64,000 nt of DNA from Clostridium beijerinckii (GCF_018223745.1 NZ_CP073653.1:4700001-4764000), one strand, 5' to 3'. Positions 1-9,607 are shown, counted from the stretch's first letter. Translations and numbers: made by a program. The notes: generated from the letters alone by a model not told the origin.

Positions 1-54
1 CACTAGTGAAAGTATAGTCCCAGTATTTTTGAATTTTTCTAAATAATTTAACAT
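1..54 (-). CDS. Phage holin, N-terminal fragment cut by the window edge
   Basis: Only the first 18 codons lie in the window, beginning MLNYLEKFKNTGT. A strong AGGAG ribosome site sits just upstream, overlapping the end of the amidase gene. The start resembles small clostridial holins of the phi-LC3-like type, which permeabilise the membrane so that the endolysin can reach the wall. The position directly after the amidase supports a lysis cassette. The membrane segments themselves are outside the window, so the call rests on a short N-terminus and context. Confidence 0.6.
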   Translation of the reverse strand, partial: MLNYLEKFKNTGTILSLV

Positions 55-66
55 TTATATCATCTC

Positions 67-804
67 CTAATATTTAATCTCATAAAACCATGATCCTAGA
101 GTACTCTTTAATTCATTACATTTGTCCATACTCAGATACTGAGTTTCTATCCAAATACCCTTTTCATTACCTCTGACATAACATTTTACATTCTGAAAGT
201 AACTTAATACATAGTTAATATCTACTCCATCATAATCTCCTGATGAATGAGGTAAATAATTTGTTACTATATAACCATTTTCATCTTCAGTAGAACTTTC
301 GCCAGTCAATCCTTTTATTATTGCATTAGCTATATCTTCTGCATTAAATCTATTACAATCATCTTGATTAGTCACAAATCCCATTTCTAGCAGCATTGCT
401 GGTGCATTAGTATTTTTCAATACATAGAAATTAGCACTTTTCCATCCTCTGTTATTATATCCACATGAATTTGCTACTACATTTACAATTTCATTAGCTT
501 TATTTTTAGCACTTGAATTTTCAGTTGTATAGATTGTTACACCATTAGCACTTGCATTATCAAAACTATCCATATGTAAGGATATAAAATAATTTAATGA
601 TTGTGCATTTGCTAAAGCTACTCTGTTTGCTAATTCATTTACATTAATATCATAGGTACAATTTACAACCGTATGTCTCAATGATTCTAATTTTTCTATT
701 AATAATTTTCCTACTGCCCTATTGCCATCTGTTTCTGACATAATGCCAAAAGCACCACAATTAAATGGATGCCCCATATCAATTCCTATGACCATTTTAT
801 ACAT
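67..804 (-). CDS. Phage endolysin, N-acetylmuramoyl-L-alanine amidase (Amidase_3)
   Basis: Zinc amidase that cuts the bond between muramic acid and L-alanine in peptidoglycan, releasing phage progeny. The N-terminal ~170 residues carry the Amidase_3 pattern: DMGH near residue 10 (first zinc histidine), SLHMDS near residue 76 (second histidine) and LLEMGF near residue 140 (catalytic glutamate). The C-terminal ~70 residues differ and probably bind the wall; I do not recognise the family. No signal peptide is seen, as expected for a holin-dependent lysin. It is followed by a holin start. The start is uncertain: GTG at 807, ATG at 804 or ATG at 795 are all possible; GAGAG precedes them. Confidence 0.9.
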   Translation of the reverse strand: MYKMVIGIDMGHPFNCGAFGIMSETDGNRAVGKLLIEKLESLRHTVVNCTYDINVNELANRVALANAQSLNYFISLHMDSFDNASANGVTIYTTENSSAKNKANEIVNVVANSCGYNNRGWKSANFYVLKNTNAPAMLLEMGFVTNQDDCNRFNAEDIANAIIKGLTGESSTEDENGYIVTNYLPHSSGDYDGVDINYVLSYFQNVKCYVRGNEKGIWIETQYLSMDKCNELKSTLGSWFYEIKY

Positions 805-820
805 CACTCTCTTTCTCTAT

Positions 821-860
821 AAAAATTATAGGGCTAGTCAAAATTGACTAACCCTATAAT
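821..860 (-). terminator. Terminator hairpin between Ig-domain protein and amidase
   Basis: A nearly perfect stem (826-840 with 845-860, core GGGTTAGTCA / TGACTAGCCC) is followed on the minus strand by a run of T (821-825). It starts at the stop codon of the upstream gene. Confidence 0.75.
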
Positions 861-3028
861 TAAATTCCTGATTTGAATGTTAATAATGTATTTGATAATA
901 ACTTACCTGTTGCACGTTCTGTTATAGAAACATGGCAAGTAGTTAATGTTGTTATTGTATTATTCTTCACAGAGAAAGAATTGTCTGATTTGCGTGTTAC
1001 CGTAATTTTTGTACCAAGTGCAACCCCTGCACTATCAAGCACATAATCTATAGCAGGATATGTCTTAGTTACACCATTATCGGTACTATAATAAACAGTA
1101 TAAGTTGATGTAACGTATTGTTTAATTGTTGTAGTTTGACTCCAATTTTCTGTATAAACTGCTACTGGCTCAACTGTAACAGTTAATGATAATGTTGCAC
1201 TTACATTCTCATATGTGGCTGTAATTGTGGCTGTTCCACTTGCTATAGTTGTAACTAATCCTGTTGAACTTACTGTAGCTATACTTGTATCACTTGAAAC
1301 GAAACTTACTACTGGTGAACTTACTGCACTTCCATTATCAGTACAAGTTGCAATAATTTGATGTGTATTTCCAGTAAATAATGATTGAGAACTTGAATCT
1401 AAAGCTATTGTATAAGTGTGTGGTATCTTTTTAACTTCAAAGCTTAAGGTATCACTAACCCCCTCAAATGTAGCTGTTATATTACAAGTACCAATATTAA
1501 CTGTTGTAACTAATCCTGTTGCATCTATAGTAGCAATACTTGTATTATCACTTAAATAGCTTACTATTGGATTTTCTACTGTAACATCATTATCCTTACA
1601 AATTGCATTAACTTGATAAGTTGAGCCTTGATAAACACTATCTGTAGGCTCTAAGTTTATAGTATAAGTATGAACAATTGGTTTTGCTTCAACTATTATA
1701 CTAATAACCGTATTTACTCCTTGGTAACTGCAAGTTATATCAACGTTTCCTACTGCTAAAGTTGTTACTTCTCCTGTTGCTGAAACACTAGCTATATTTG
1801 TATTACTTGAACTATATGTAATAACTGGATTACTTACTATAGCACTATTTTTCTTACAAGTAGCTTCAATTTGATATGTTCCATCTTGAATTATAGATTT
1901 ACTTGTTTCAGATAAATCTATTGTATAAACATTAGCATTAGATGTTAAATTAAAGGTAGCTGTTACATTTGCATATCCACATATAATATTACAAGAACCT
2001 TGTCCTATTGCTGAAATCATTCCATTATCATCTATAGTAGCAATTGAAGTATCATTTGACACATATGTCAATTGAGGACTTGAAACCACAACATTATTTT
2101 TCTTACAAACGGAATTTATTTGATATGTTTCATCAACAAATATACTAGCTGAATTACTTGATAAATCAATACTATATACATCTGCAACAACATTTATAGT
2201 CATAGTTACTATTTTACCTTTATATTCTGCTGATATAGTTGCACTTCCTAATTTACTTTGAGCAGTTACAAAACCACTATTAGTAACGGTAGCAATTGAA
2301 CTATCACTTGATGTATAAGTAACTACTGCTGACGTATCAGCCACGTTATTTCTAGTACAAGTAGGCAATATTTGGAATGTATATGTTCCGTATAAGTTTT
2401 GTGATGTACTATTTAATGTAATAGCATATGTCGGCAAACTAAGTCCATCAGCCACTTCATTAATCATATCGTCTGTTTCTACGTTTATAGCACCTTTTCT
2501 TAATATTACATATAATATTCCTTGATCTGTCGTAAAATCTAAAGAAGTACAACCCCAAGCTTCACCATTTATAATAAATCTTGTTCCTGTCTTAATCTTT
2601 TTAGATATATCATTTAATTGAGTTATGAAACACCAAACACCATTTGCTTCTGTAATACCTGCTGATTCGTAAATCATGCCTAATTTTCCCTTAGTAATGT
2701 TAGTGCAAATACTAGGAATTTGATATATTACTTCATTACTAACAAATTTATTAAGATGATTGGTCTTTTGAATAGTTCCTATATTATAGCTTTGATAAGC
2801 AATTGTTTCATGTTTTTTATCAATAACTAAATAAGTATCAGTTCCAATATTAACAAAGTATCCTTGTTCTAAAGGTTTATCCGTAGATATTGTCATTAGG
2901 TCAGTACCATTTGTATTTGAATCTTGACATTCAGTTAATAAAAACTTACACTCAACTCCATTAACTTTTCCTGAAACTCCATTTTGCTTAATCAATATTT
3001 TATACATTTTATCAATTGGATTTGACAT
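860..3028 (-). CDS. Phage structural protein with five Ig-like (Big_2) domains
   Basis: 722 residues. The first ~200 residues form a unique domain probably attaching to the virion. Then come five repeats of about 84 residues (roughly 202-282, 284-366, 367-450, 455-535, 540-622). Each has the Big_2 pattern: YTIDL near the start, then SSDTSIATV followed by G-V/L-T and an I/T-rich strand. A last domain covers ~625-722. Ig-like domains on phage capsids or tails usually bind surface glycans; here this is inference. It sits between the connector and lysis genes, so it may be a head decoration, tail fibre or receptor-binding protein. Starts with ATG behind a GAGGTG ribosome site. Confidence 0.8.
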   Translation of the reverse strand: MSNPIDKMYKILIKQNGVSGKVNGVECKFLLTECQDSNTNGTDLMTISTDKPLEQGYFVNIGTDTYLVIDKKHETIAYQSYNIGTIQKTNHLNKFVSNEVIYQIPSICTNITKGKLGMIYESAGITEANGVWCFITQLNDISKKIKTGTRFIINGEAWGCTSLDFTTDQGILYVILRKGAINVETDDMINEVADGLSLPTYAITLNSTSQNLYGTYTFQILPTCTRNNVADTSAVVTYTSSDSSIATVTNSGFVTAQSKLGSATISAEYKGKIVTMTINVVADVYSIDLSSNSASIFVDETYQINSVCKKNNVVVSSPQLTYVSNDTSIATIDDNGMISAIGQGSCNIICGYANVTATFNLTSNANVYTIDLSETSKSIIQDGTYQIEATCKKNSAIVSNPVITYSSSNTNIASVSATGEVTTLAVGNVDITCSYQGVNTVISIIVEAKPIVHTYTINLEPTDSVYQGSTYQVNAICKDNDVTVENPIVSYLSDNTSIATIDATGLVTTVNIGTCNITATFEGVSDTLSFEVKKIPHTYTIALDSSSQSLFTGNTHQIIATCTDNGSAVSSPVVSFVSSDTSIATVSSTGLVTTIASGTATITATYENVSATLSLTVTVEPVAVYTENWSQTTTIKQYVTSTYTVYYSTDNGVTKTYPAIDYVLDSAGVALGTKITVTRKSDNSFSVKNNTITTLTTCHVSITERATGKLLSNTLLTFKSGI

Positions 3029-3058
3029 CTTCTCACCTCCTATTCATTTAATTTATAA

Positions 3059-3328
3059 TTAAAATAATCTTATATAAGGAACTGGTAACAACATTGTTAT
3101 ATCCTTAGTCATTACATTATTATTATTTTCCATATAAGTTGTACTAACATCATTAGATTTGGTTGATAAAACACCTACTGGTAAATCATCTATTTCTTTT
3201 AATTTCATTACTATTCTTTTTACTACTATTGAATATTTTGTTTTAATTTCTTCATCAGTAATATCATCCTTGTTTAAATAACGTCTAATATAACAAATTG
3301 CAGTTAATTCATACTCATCATCTGTCAT
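3059..3328 (-). CDS. Small phage head-tail connector-like protein
   Basis: 89 residues, mostly helical at the N-terminus (residues 1-50), with a start behind AAGGTG. The size, acidic helical start (MTDDEYELTAICYIRRYL) and position immediately downstream of the capsid gene match the gp6/gp15-like head-completion proteins that ring the portal. No unmistakable motif is visible, so the function comes mainly from position. It could also be an unrelated small virion protein. Confidence 0.5.
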   Translation of the reverse strand: MTDDEYELTAICYIRRYLNKDDITDEEIKTKYSIVVKRIVMKLKEIDDLPVGVLSTKSNDVSTTYMENNNNVMTKDITMLLPVPYIRLF

Positions 3329-3365
3329 TAATATTCACCTTCTTTTTTTATAATAATTAATTCAG

Positions 3366-3390
3366 AAAAGGAGAGATTAAAAACCTCTCC
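3366..3390 (-). terminator. Terminator downstream of capsid gene
   Basis: GGAGAG/CTCTCC stem (3370-3375 with 3385-3390) followed by TTTT on the minus strand, a few bases after the capsid stop codon at 3398. Confidence 0.7.
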
Positions 3391-3397
3391 GATTAAA

Positions 3398-4210
3398 CTA
3401 TACTGTTGCTATATCATAATAAAGACCTGCTAAAGCGTCAGTTCTTAAAGCTTTAACACCTGAAACTTGTAATCCTCTTACAGCTTCAGAGAATGAACCC
3501 TCTCTAGTAATAGCTTGAACTTTATCTAATTGAGTAGCATATCCTACACCTGATTTATGTAAAGCTAAAACCATTCCAGCAGGTACATCTTCTGTTTGGA
3601 TTAATGTAAATCCTGCAACAGTAGCACCTTGTACAATACCATTTGGTAATACGTTGAAGTTATCAGCGAATCTAGTATCTTTAGCCATTAAATTGATATA
3701 TTCAGCACTAGCTAAAGCAAATCTATTAACCATTGGTACTTTCTTTTTAGATAACTTAGTTGATAAATCTACTAAATAATTATAAGCGTCAGTAGGTGTA
3801 GTAATAGGCTTCTTTGTAGTTGCAGAACCTATAGCATTAGTTGAAGGAATACTTGTACTTATTTCTTTGAATACAACACCATCTTGAACTTCCTTTAAAT
3901 CTAAAGCTTTTTCATTTGCTGTTTGCATTAATACTGGTGCTACAGCTTGAACAGCGTCAACATCATCTAAACTTATTGCAAAATATTTCTTAATGTCTAA
4001 GTTTAATTCGATAGGTGCTGTTGTAACATCATCATATTCAACTGTTCCTGTGTAGTCCTTTATAGTACCACCACTAATGATATTGAATATAACCTTGTTA
4101 CCTTCAACTTTTGTTGGAGCAGTAGTAATTAAATTAGCTACAGATACCCCTCTAAATTCTGTTATTAAAGCTTCTTCCCAAACTGATTTTTTAAAACTTG
4201 CAATACTCAT
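3398..4210 (-). CDS. Major capsid protein
   Basis: 270 residues, preceded by a scaffold gene and followed by a connector, the usual place of the coat protein. The sequence has features seen in HK97-fold coat proteins of this size: a helical N-arm (residues 1-30), a strand-rich segment with a GTVEYDDV-like loop near residue 55, a spine helix around residues 135-155 and a C-terminal segment. ATG follows GAGGTAATTATAT. There is no N-terminal protease-like extension, consistent with a separate scaffold. Call made from order, length and composition. Confidence 0.8.
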   Translation of the reverse strand: MSIASFKKSVWEEALITEFRGVSVANLITTAPTKVEGNKVIFNIISGGTIKDYTGTVEYDDVTTAPIELNLDIKKYFAISLDDVDAVQAVAPVLMQTANEKALDLKEVQDGVVFKEISTSIPSTNAIGSATTKKPITTPTDAYNYLVDLSTKLSKKKVPMVNRFALASAEYINLMAKDTRFADNFNVLPNGIVQGATVAGFTLIQTEDVPAGMVLALHKSGVGYATQLDKVQAITREGSFSEAVRGLQVSGVKALRTDALAGLYYDIATV

Positions 4211-4287
4211 ATATAATTACCTCACTTATTTTTTTATAGTAGGCATTTTTCTTTAACGTCTAATTCAGCCTTATAAAAAGACATAAT

Positions 4288-4342
4288 AAAAAAGCTAATT
4301 AATAGGCTCTATATCATTTCAAGACCTTCATTAATTAGCTTT
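4288..4342 (-). terminator. Terminator overlapping the scaffold stop codon
   Basis: A 12-bp stem (4292-4303 with 4331-4342, AAGCTAATTAAT) then TTTT on the minus strand. The upstream arm contains the last codons of the scaffold gene. Confidence 0.75.
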
Positions 4343-4964
4343 CTTGTGATTTTTTAAAATCTTCGTAACTTGCTTTTCCCTTCATAACATCATCCCAAGT
4401 TGGTTTCCCAAATGTCTTAGAATCATTTTTAGGTGGAACATAGTTTGAATTATTCAATTTTTCTTTAACTTTTGTATCAGTTACAGAACTTAATATGTTG
4501 CTGATTTTTTCAATGTTTGCATTAGTTGTATCTTCATCAGCACCTAATACAAAATCAATTAAATCAGTAGGAAGTCCCTTAGTTGATAAGTCCTTAGTAT
4601 ATTTGCTAGACATTTCTGCTTTAACTTTTTCAGCTTTCATTTGTTCAATTTCTCTTTGCTGTTCCTCAACTTTAATTTCAAGTGGTGATTTCCCCTCATT
4701 GGATTTAGCTTTTATACCTTCCTCAACTAGCTTAGGTAATTCATTCTTATTGAAATTTTCTTTATACTTAGTAACTCCTTTTCCAACGCCACTATCCAAT
4801 TCTTTTTGATAAATTCCTTTTACTAACTCATTAGTATCAAGTAAATTTTTCAAACCATCTAAATCCTTAATTTGTTTTGAAAAACCATTGGATAATATAG
4901 TTTCATCTATTTCTCCATCCTCTTCAATATCCTTAACTAATTCTAAAAATTCTTTTTTTAACAT
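4335..4964 (-). CDS. Capsid scaffolding protein
   Basis: 209 residues, highly charged and strongly helical with a coiled-coil centre (about residues 75-125, KVEEQQREIEQMKAEKVKAE). The C-terminal basic tail is typical of DUF4355/gp20-like scaffolds, which template procapsid assembly and then leave. It lies directly upstream of the capsid gene. The start follows an AAGGGG ribosome site. No protease domain is visible. Confidence 0.8.
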   Translation of the reverse strand: MLKKEFLELVKDIEEDGEIDETILSNGFSKQIKDLDGLKNLLDTNELVKGIYQKELDSGVGKGVTKYKENFNKNELPKLVEEGIKAKSNEGKSPLEIKVEEQQREIEQMKAEKVKAEMSSKYTKDLSTKGLPTDLIDFVLGADEDTTNANIEKISNILSSVTDTKVKEKLNNSNYVPPKNDSKTFGKPTWDDVMKGKASYEDFKKSQES

Positions 4965-5043
4965 TTACAAAAACCCCTTTCGCCCAAACGAGTTGCTAAC
5001 GCCCCAAGTAAGTGCCTTAAAATTTAATTTTAATTTTGAACAT

Positions 5044-5070
5044 AAAAAATAAGACTAATTAGGCTAGTCT
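5044..5070 (-). terminator. Terminator overlapping the MuF-like gene end
   Basis: AGACTA/TAGTCT stem (5052-5057 with 5065-5070) with TATTTTTT on the minus strand. The stem includes the stop codon of the gene ending at 5064. Confidence 0.65.
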
Positions 5071-5825
5071 TCAACCCTGTCCGAATATAATATAGTATTA
5101 AATCCACGACAACATGGATGTATTTCATCTGGAGCGTCCTCTATATTAAATACTTCATTATGTATGGATTCACACTCATCGCACGTTCTACTATCAAGCA
5201 CTTCATTACGAATAATTTCTACTATTCCAATGCTTTTAGCAAATAATAAAAATGCTAGATTTTCTGAACGTGATAGTTCTGTTTCTGCTAAAGTTATTAC
5301 ATTATCTTTATTTTGTTTATAGGTTTTTTCAATATTATCTTTGATAGTATTAACATCAATATTTCCATTAATAAACCTTTGAACTTTATCATTAAGATAA
5401 GCAGCTACTTTATTTTCATTCCTTATAATTCTTTCATTATAAAATTTTCCTTTGTATTTCCTATTTACAATATCCTTGACCTCTTCTAAGGTATACTTAT
5501 AACCATAGAATTTAAAAGTATTCTTTACAGTAAGAATTAAAATAGATGTTATAACACTATCAGTTAATTTCACTTGTCGACCAGTAAATTTAACTATTAG
5601 CTTTTCAAACTTCTCCTTTATTTCAGATTTCTCCGAATAGCTTAAGTTCATAACATTATTATTAATTTTATATAAAAGGAGAATTAAGGCTAACTCTTGC
5701 AATAGCTTGTCTTTATTTTCCTTATGTAACATAAAAACTTTATCTAAATCTTCATTACATTTAGTATATAAACCTCTGATAAACTCAATTTCTTCTTGTT
5801 GTGTGAAATTAACCTTCGTTTCCAT
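5064..5825 (-). CDS. MuF-like (SPP1 gp7-type) minor head protein
   Basis: About 253 residues. The C-terminus carries the phage Mu F/SPP1 gp7 signature: LDSRTCDECESIHNEVF followed by EIHPCCRG, that is D-x-RTC-x2-C ... HP-x-CR. These proteins sit inside the head near the portal and help head assembly or DNA ejection. The N-terminal ~170 residues are helical and unassigned. ATG at 5825 has a GAGGATAA ribosome site inside the end of the portal gene, so the two overlap and are probably translationally coupled; a GTG at 5837 is the alternative. Confidence 0.85.
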   Translation of the reverse strand: METKVNFTQQEEIEFIRGLYTKCNEDLDKVFMLHKENKDKLLQELALILLLYKINNNVMNLSYSEKSEIKEKFEKLIVKFTGRQVKLTDSVITSILILTVKNTFKFYGYKYTLEEVKDIVNRKYKGKFYNERIIRNENKVAAYLNDKVQRFINGNIDVNTIKDNIEKTYKQNKDNVITLAETELSRSENLAFLLFAKSIGIVEIIRNEVLDSRTCDECESIHNEVFNIEDAPDEIHPCCRGFNTILYSDRVED

Positions 5826-7140
5826 TGTTATCCTCACTTACATTATCTAAATTATCTGTATTACTGTTTTTATCATTATCATAATTTAATTTTGGTGGTG
5901 CTGAATTTTCTTGAATTTCCTTTTGCTCTGCTAGCATTTGCTTATATTCTTCATCAGCATTAGTTACAAAGCTTAATTGAGACAAACCAGTTTTTATTGA
6001 TAATTTACCAGTAAGTTGTGATAAGATTTGAGCCATTTCAAGATCATTGTTTGGCAAATTAAGAGTAAACTTAACATCAATATCTCTATAATCATAATTC
6101 TTATTTTCTACTAAATTTAGATAAGTAAATAGACATTGTAATCTAGTTCTAATACAATTCTTTAGACATTGATATTGTGTAGTTAGCTTAATTCTAAGAC
6201 AGTTCAGCCTTGTGGCTAACATTGAACCACTGGTATTTGACTGGACAGCGATTTGATTTTTTAAATGATGTGTTACCTTATACATCTCTTCTTCAATAAT
6301 ATCTCTATATGATTTCAAAAACTCTGGCTTAATATCTTTTATCAAGAAACCAATTTTACTATTAGCATCTGTTGTAGATATTATTCCCATTTCTTTCATT
6401 ATTTTTGCTTGTTCCTCTGACATTTGGCAACCTGTCATAGTTAAATAACTTAAACGTGTATCCCCTATTTCATTAGACCAATCCATCAACGTATATTCAT
6501 ATGCATCCTGTAATCCGTGAATTGCATTATAAATAGTATCTTTTGTACCATTATTCATAATAGCAATACCTACTGGACACCTTCCAAAATAATGTTCTTG
6601 CCTAGGTGCTATTTCATTAAAAGATTCATCCATATGATAAATATACTTGTCGTCAAAAACATCAATATAAGTTTTATCGTCAAGCATTTTCTTATACATA
6701 TATAGGAATAATTGAACATTATTTTCTAAATCAATATATCCTATACTTTCAAGTGGAGAACATACTTTTATTTTAAATTCTCCTTCATACATATAATATA
6801 ATTCATATACTACTGAATTAATTAAAAATTGTGTTGTCAGCTCTGTATCAAGACATGAATTTATATTATCTAAAGTATATTCAATATCTTTTACAACTTG
6901 ACTATTTCCACTCTTGCTAATGTACGATAATTTATTTCCTGTCATATAGGAAACTTCCTCATCAATCATAAATTTAACATGATTTGTTCCAAATTTTCTA
7001 TTGCATCTTTCTTCATTTACTGGATATTTACTCTGTGCTACTGAATCACCATCATAATAAGAATTTGCATCTGTATAATCACCTTTATCCTTGCTATACT
7101 TTTCATATAATAACATGGCAATTTGCCTATCATAAATCAT
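5809..7140 (-). CDS. Phage portal protein (SPP1 gp6-like)
   Basis: 443 residues, between large terminase and the MuF-like gene, the canonical portal position. It has the pattern of SPP1-type portals: an N-terminal segment with NSYYDGD and FGTNHVKFMIDEEVSYMTGN (residues ~25-75), a central wing region and an acidic, Asn-rich C-terminus. The portal is the dodecameric ring through which DNA is pumped and ejected. ATG follows GAGAGGTAATGCA. Confidence 0.85.
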   Translation of the reverse strand: MIYDRQIAMLLYEKYSKDKGDYTDANSYYDGDSVAQSKYPVNEERCNRKFGTNHVKFMIDEEVSYMTGNKLSYISKSGNSQVVKDIEYTLDNINSCLDTELTTQFLINSVVYELYYMYEGEFKIKVCSPLESIGYIDLENNVQLFLYMYKKMLDDKTYIDVFDDKYIYHMDESFNEIAPRQEHYFGRCPVGIAIMNNGTKDTIYNAIHGLQDAYEYTLMDWSNEIGDTRLSYLTMTGCQMSEEQAKIMKEMGIISTTDANSKIGFLIKDIKPEFLKSYRDIIEEEMYKVTHHLKNQIAVQSNTSGSMLATRLNCLRIKLTTQYQCLKNCIRTRLQCLFTYLNLVENKNYDYRDIDVKFTLNLPNNDLEMAQILSQLTGKLSIKTGLSQLSFVTNADEEYKQMLAEQKEIQENSAPPKLNYDNDKNSNTDNLDNVSEDNNGNEG

Positions 7141-7171
7141 TGCATTACCTCTCTTTCTTTAATTTTTTGCA

Positions 7172-8893
7172 TTAAAAAAGGCAACTTCTATTTAATAGAG
7201 TTACCATACCTGTTTTTAAATTCTTTAATCGAATATCGCACTCGCTGACAATATCACAGAAGTCGTCATGTTTTGATAGTGAACAGCCTTGAAATTCTTT
7301 CATTTGTTTGAATGCTTCTGCACTATCTTTACATTCACGATTAAATCTAATTTGACCATTATTAACCTTATCAATAATAGTCCCTATCTTTTCATCCTTG
7401 TTCTTTCTTTGCATTTCATTTATAAAAATAATTCTTCTATTCTTCAATACTGGATTCTTAGAAATTAATTCTTGTATTGCTGTTACATCAGCCGATTGAA
7501 ATGTATTTTTTTCTATGTACACAAATTCAATTTCAGGATACTTTTCTAATAAGTCACAAACCGTCTTACAATAATCTTTAAATTCTAATTTCCTCATTAC
7601 AATATCTCTTATGTAAGTAAATCTATCAGTATCACATTGAGAACCCACAACCATAGCTGTATAATCTGATGTTTTTGTAGTAGTTGAAGCTGGATCAACA
7701 CATAACATAGTTTTGCTGTATGATAAACCACTAAGATACTCTGCTGATTCATCAATAATGGTTTTAAACCATTTAACTCCTATATTACTAGCATCGTTCA
7801 TAAGCTCTGACATAAAGGACATTCTATTTTCCCAATACTTAACTGCTAAGTCTGTAAAACAATCCCACTTTTCATCCCATAGAGTAGGAAATTTCATATC
7901 CTTTTTAAATGTTTCATAAAACTGTTTTGCTGTATTCTTTGAATCTGCATCTCTATCATTGAAATATAGTTTCCTGCATTCTGCCCATAAAGGTGATTCA
8001 AAAATACTATCTACAGTTTGTCCATCTTCAAGTAATATTGCCCTTCTTAAGAAAGTATAATAATCATTGTTTCTAGCAAGTCTACTAATTAAACAATCCA
8101 TATGTAATACAGTACCAATTGATATAATCTTAGTAGCAGACTGAATTTTCTTTCCATTTCTGAATACTGCCTTATCTCCCACCTCTTCTACTTCTTTACA
8201 CCATTTGTCATACTTATTTTCCCTAGCTGATTCAGTTATTACGTCAGTTTCACTCTGTGCATCATCTGCAATTACTACTGATGGTCTATATTTACCATAT
8301 TTAAGTCCTCTACATGAAGTACCACTTCCTATTGCTCTTATATATGAATGGTTAGTAAATTCAATCTCTGTTGCATTTAATTTAAGTCTTTTATCAATCA
8401 TTAACCCAAAGTTAGTAACTATCTTTTCATTCTCAGTGAATACTTTCTTTATTGTGTCCATAAAAGCCACAGCATCATCTTCTTTTTTACCTATTAATAA
8501 TGTGAATATTGATTTTCTATAGCAATGTAACCATATAGCACAAGCTGTATCACACACAGTTGTCTTAGCAAATCCCCTTGAAACTACTATATTTATCTTG
8601 TCAAATTTATCTTCAACAAAAGTATCATTTAATAGTTTCCACATATCATAATGTGATGGAGATAATTGTCTAGCTACATTATTATCTTTAACTACAAACA
8701 TATCTGAAAGATAGTACAAACAAAAATACGTTATGTCCCTTTCAGCTAAATCGTAAGCTATTTTGTTTATATCTCCTTCTTTCATAAACTTCATAGCTTT
8801 CTTGCTGCCATAATATTTACTTAAGAACTTGTGTGTTATATATAATTCATATTGAAATTCTTGTTCAAATTCTTTGTTATCATAATAAATCAT
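7172..8893 (-). CDS. terL: Terminase large subunit
   Basis: 573 residues. ATPase and nuclease that packages DNA into the procapsid. Walker A is SRGFAKTT (residues 105-112), Walker B is VVIADDAQSE (206-215, lacking a DE pair but with acidic AxD-D), and a coupling-like segment follows (ISIGT near 258). The RNase H-like nuclease starts with LCVDPAST (397-404; D400) and continues with D410 and later acidic residues. ATG follows AGGAGAGATGAC. The last codons lie inside a terminator hairpin. The small subunit is not adjacent but 2.6 kb upstream, beyond a resolvase and a reversed gene. Confidence 0.93.
   Translation of the reverse strand: MIYYDNKEFEQEFQYELYITHKFLSKYYGSKKAMKFMKEGDINKIAYDLAERDITYFCLYYLSDMFVVKDNNVARQLSPSHYDMWKLLNDTFVEDKFDKINIVVSRGFAKTTVCDTACAIWLHCYRKSIFTLLIGKKEDDAVAFMDTIKKVFTENEKIVTNFGLMIDKRLKLNATEIEFTNHSYIRAIGSGTSCRGLKYGKYRPSVVIADDAQSETDVITESARENKYDKWCKEVEEVGDKAVFRNGKKIQSATKIISIGTVLHMDCLISRLARNNDYYTFLRRAILLEDGQTVDSIFESPLWAECRKLYFNDRDADSKNTAKQFYETFKKDMKFPTLWDEKWDCFTDLAVKYWENRMSFMSELMNDASNIGVKWFKTIIDESAEYLSGLSYSKTMLCVDPASTTTKTSDYTAMVVGSQCDTDRFTYIRDIVMRKLEFKDYCKTVCDLLEKYPEIEFVYIEKNTFQSADVTAIQELISKNPVLKNRRIIFINEMQRKNKDEKIGTIIDKVNNGQIRFNRECKDSAEAFKQMKEFQGCSLSKHDDFCDIVSECDIRLKNLKTGMVTLLNRSCLF
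7174..7205 (-). terminator. Terminator hairpin inside the terL 3' end
   Basis: A 12-bp stem with one bulge (GGTAACT-CTATT with AATAG-A-AGTTGCC, 7180-7205) is followed by TTTTTT on the minus strand. The hairpin encodes the last terL codons. Confidence 0.75.
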
Positions 8894-9607
8894 GTCATCT
8901 CTCCTTTTTATTTAATTTGGGGTATAAAAATAGACATTACATATCAGTAATGCCTTAATAATTTTCATATTTATTTTTTTACATTTTGGTGAATCTCTTG
9001 ATGTAGGAAATATTGATATATAGCCATTTGAAAGGTCATTTTTTAGAAATTGCTAAGAAATTTTATGTTGGTAGATGGAGCGACCTCCGAGAAAAAAACT
9101 TAGAATCGTGGTGGGTATATTTTTATATTTTTTGTTGATTTATAAAGCTAAATGAAAACTTTTATAAAAAAATATTTATTTATGTTGAGTGTTATTCTTA
9201 TTCATTGTCAATCAATGTCATTTCTTTATAAATATAATACTAACTAATTGATTAATAACAAACAATCTCTTATTATGTCCCTCTTCATTGGATATATTAT
9301 ATAATGAATGTAATTGATCTATTTAAGTATCATATCATTTATACTTCATGTGTTATTCATTACGTCCCTCTACAGTAAGATAATAATATATAATTGCTAT
9401 TGTCCTTCTTCATTCTTCTATTACTCATAATAGTTAATGTTCTTTGCTACTAAGTCCCTCTACAGGTTAGTTATATATACAAGTTACAATGATAACGTAT
9501 AGATAATAAAGGCACTATTATAATTAATCCCCTTGGACAATTTTATCCTACCCTATATATAATCAATTACATAATAAAAGGACTATATATTAATATAATC
9601 CTCTACA
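8894..9607 (-). repeat. Long leader upstream of terL with four GTCCCTCT repeats
   Basis: 714 bases with no gene of convincing length. It holds a terminator-like hairpin (8926-8953, CATTAC/GTAATG then T-rich), a GGAGcgacCTCC hairpin near 9078-9089, and four direct copies of G-T-C-C-Y-T-C-T-W-C-A: 9277-9290, 9364-9375, 9402-9415 and 9454-9465 (spacing 87, 38 and 52 bases). On the minus strand the repeat reads AGAGGGAC, which resembles a ribosome site, and tiny frames of 4-22 codons begin after or over it. It could be a resolvase res site, a packaging site or a leader. Confidence 0.55.
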
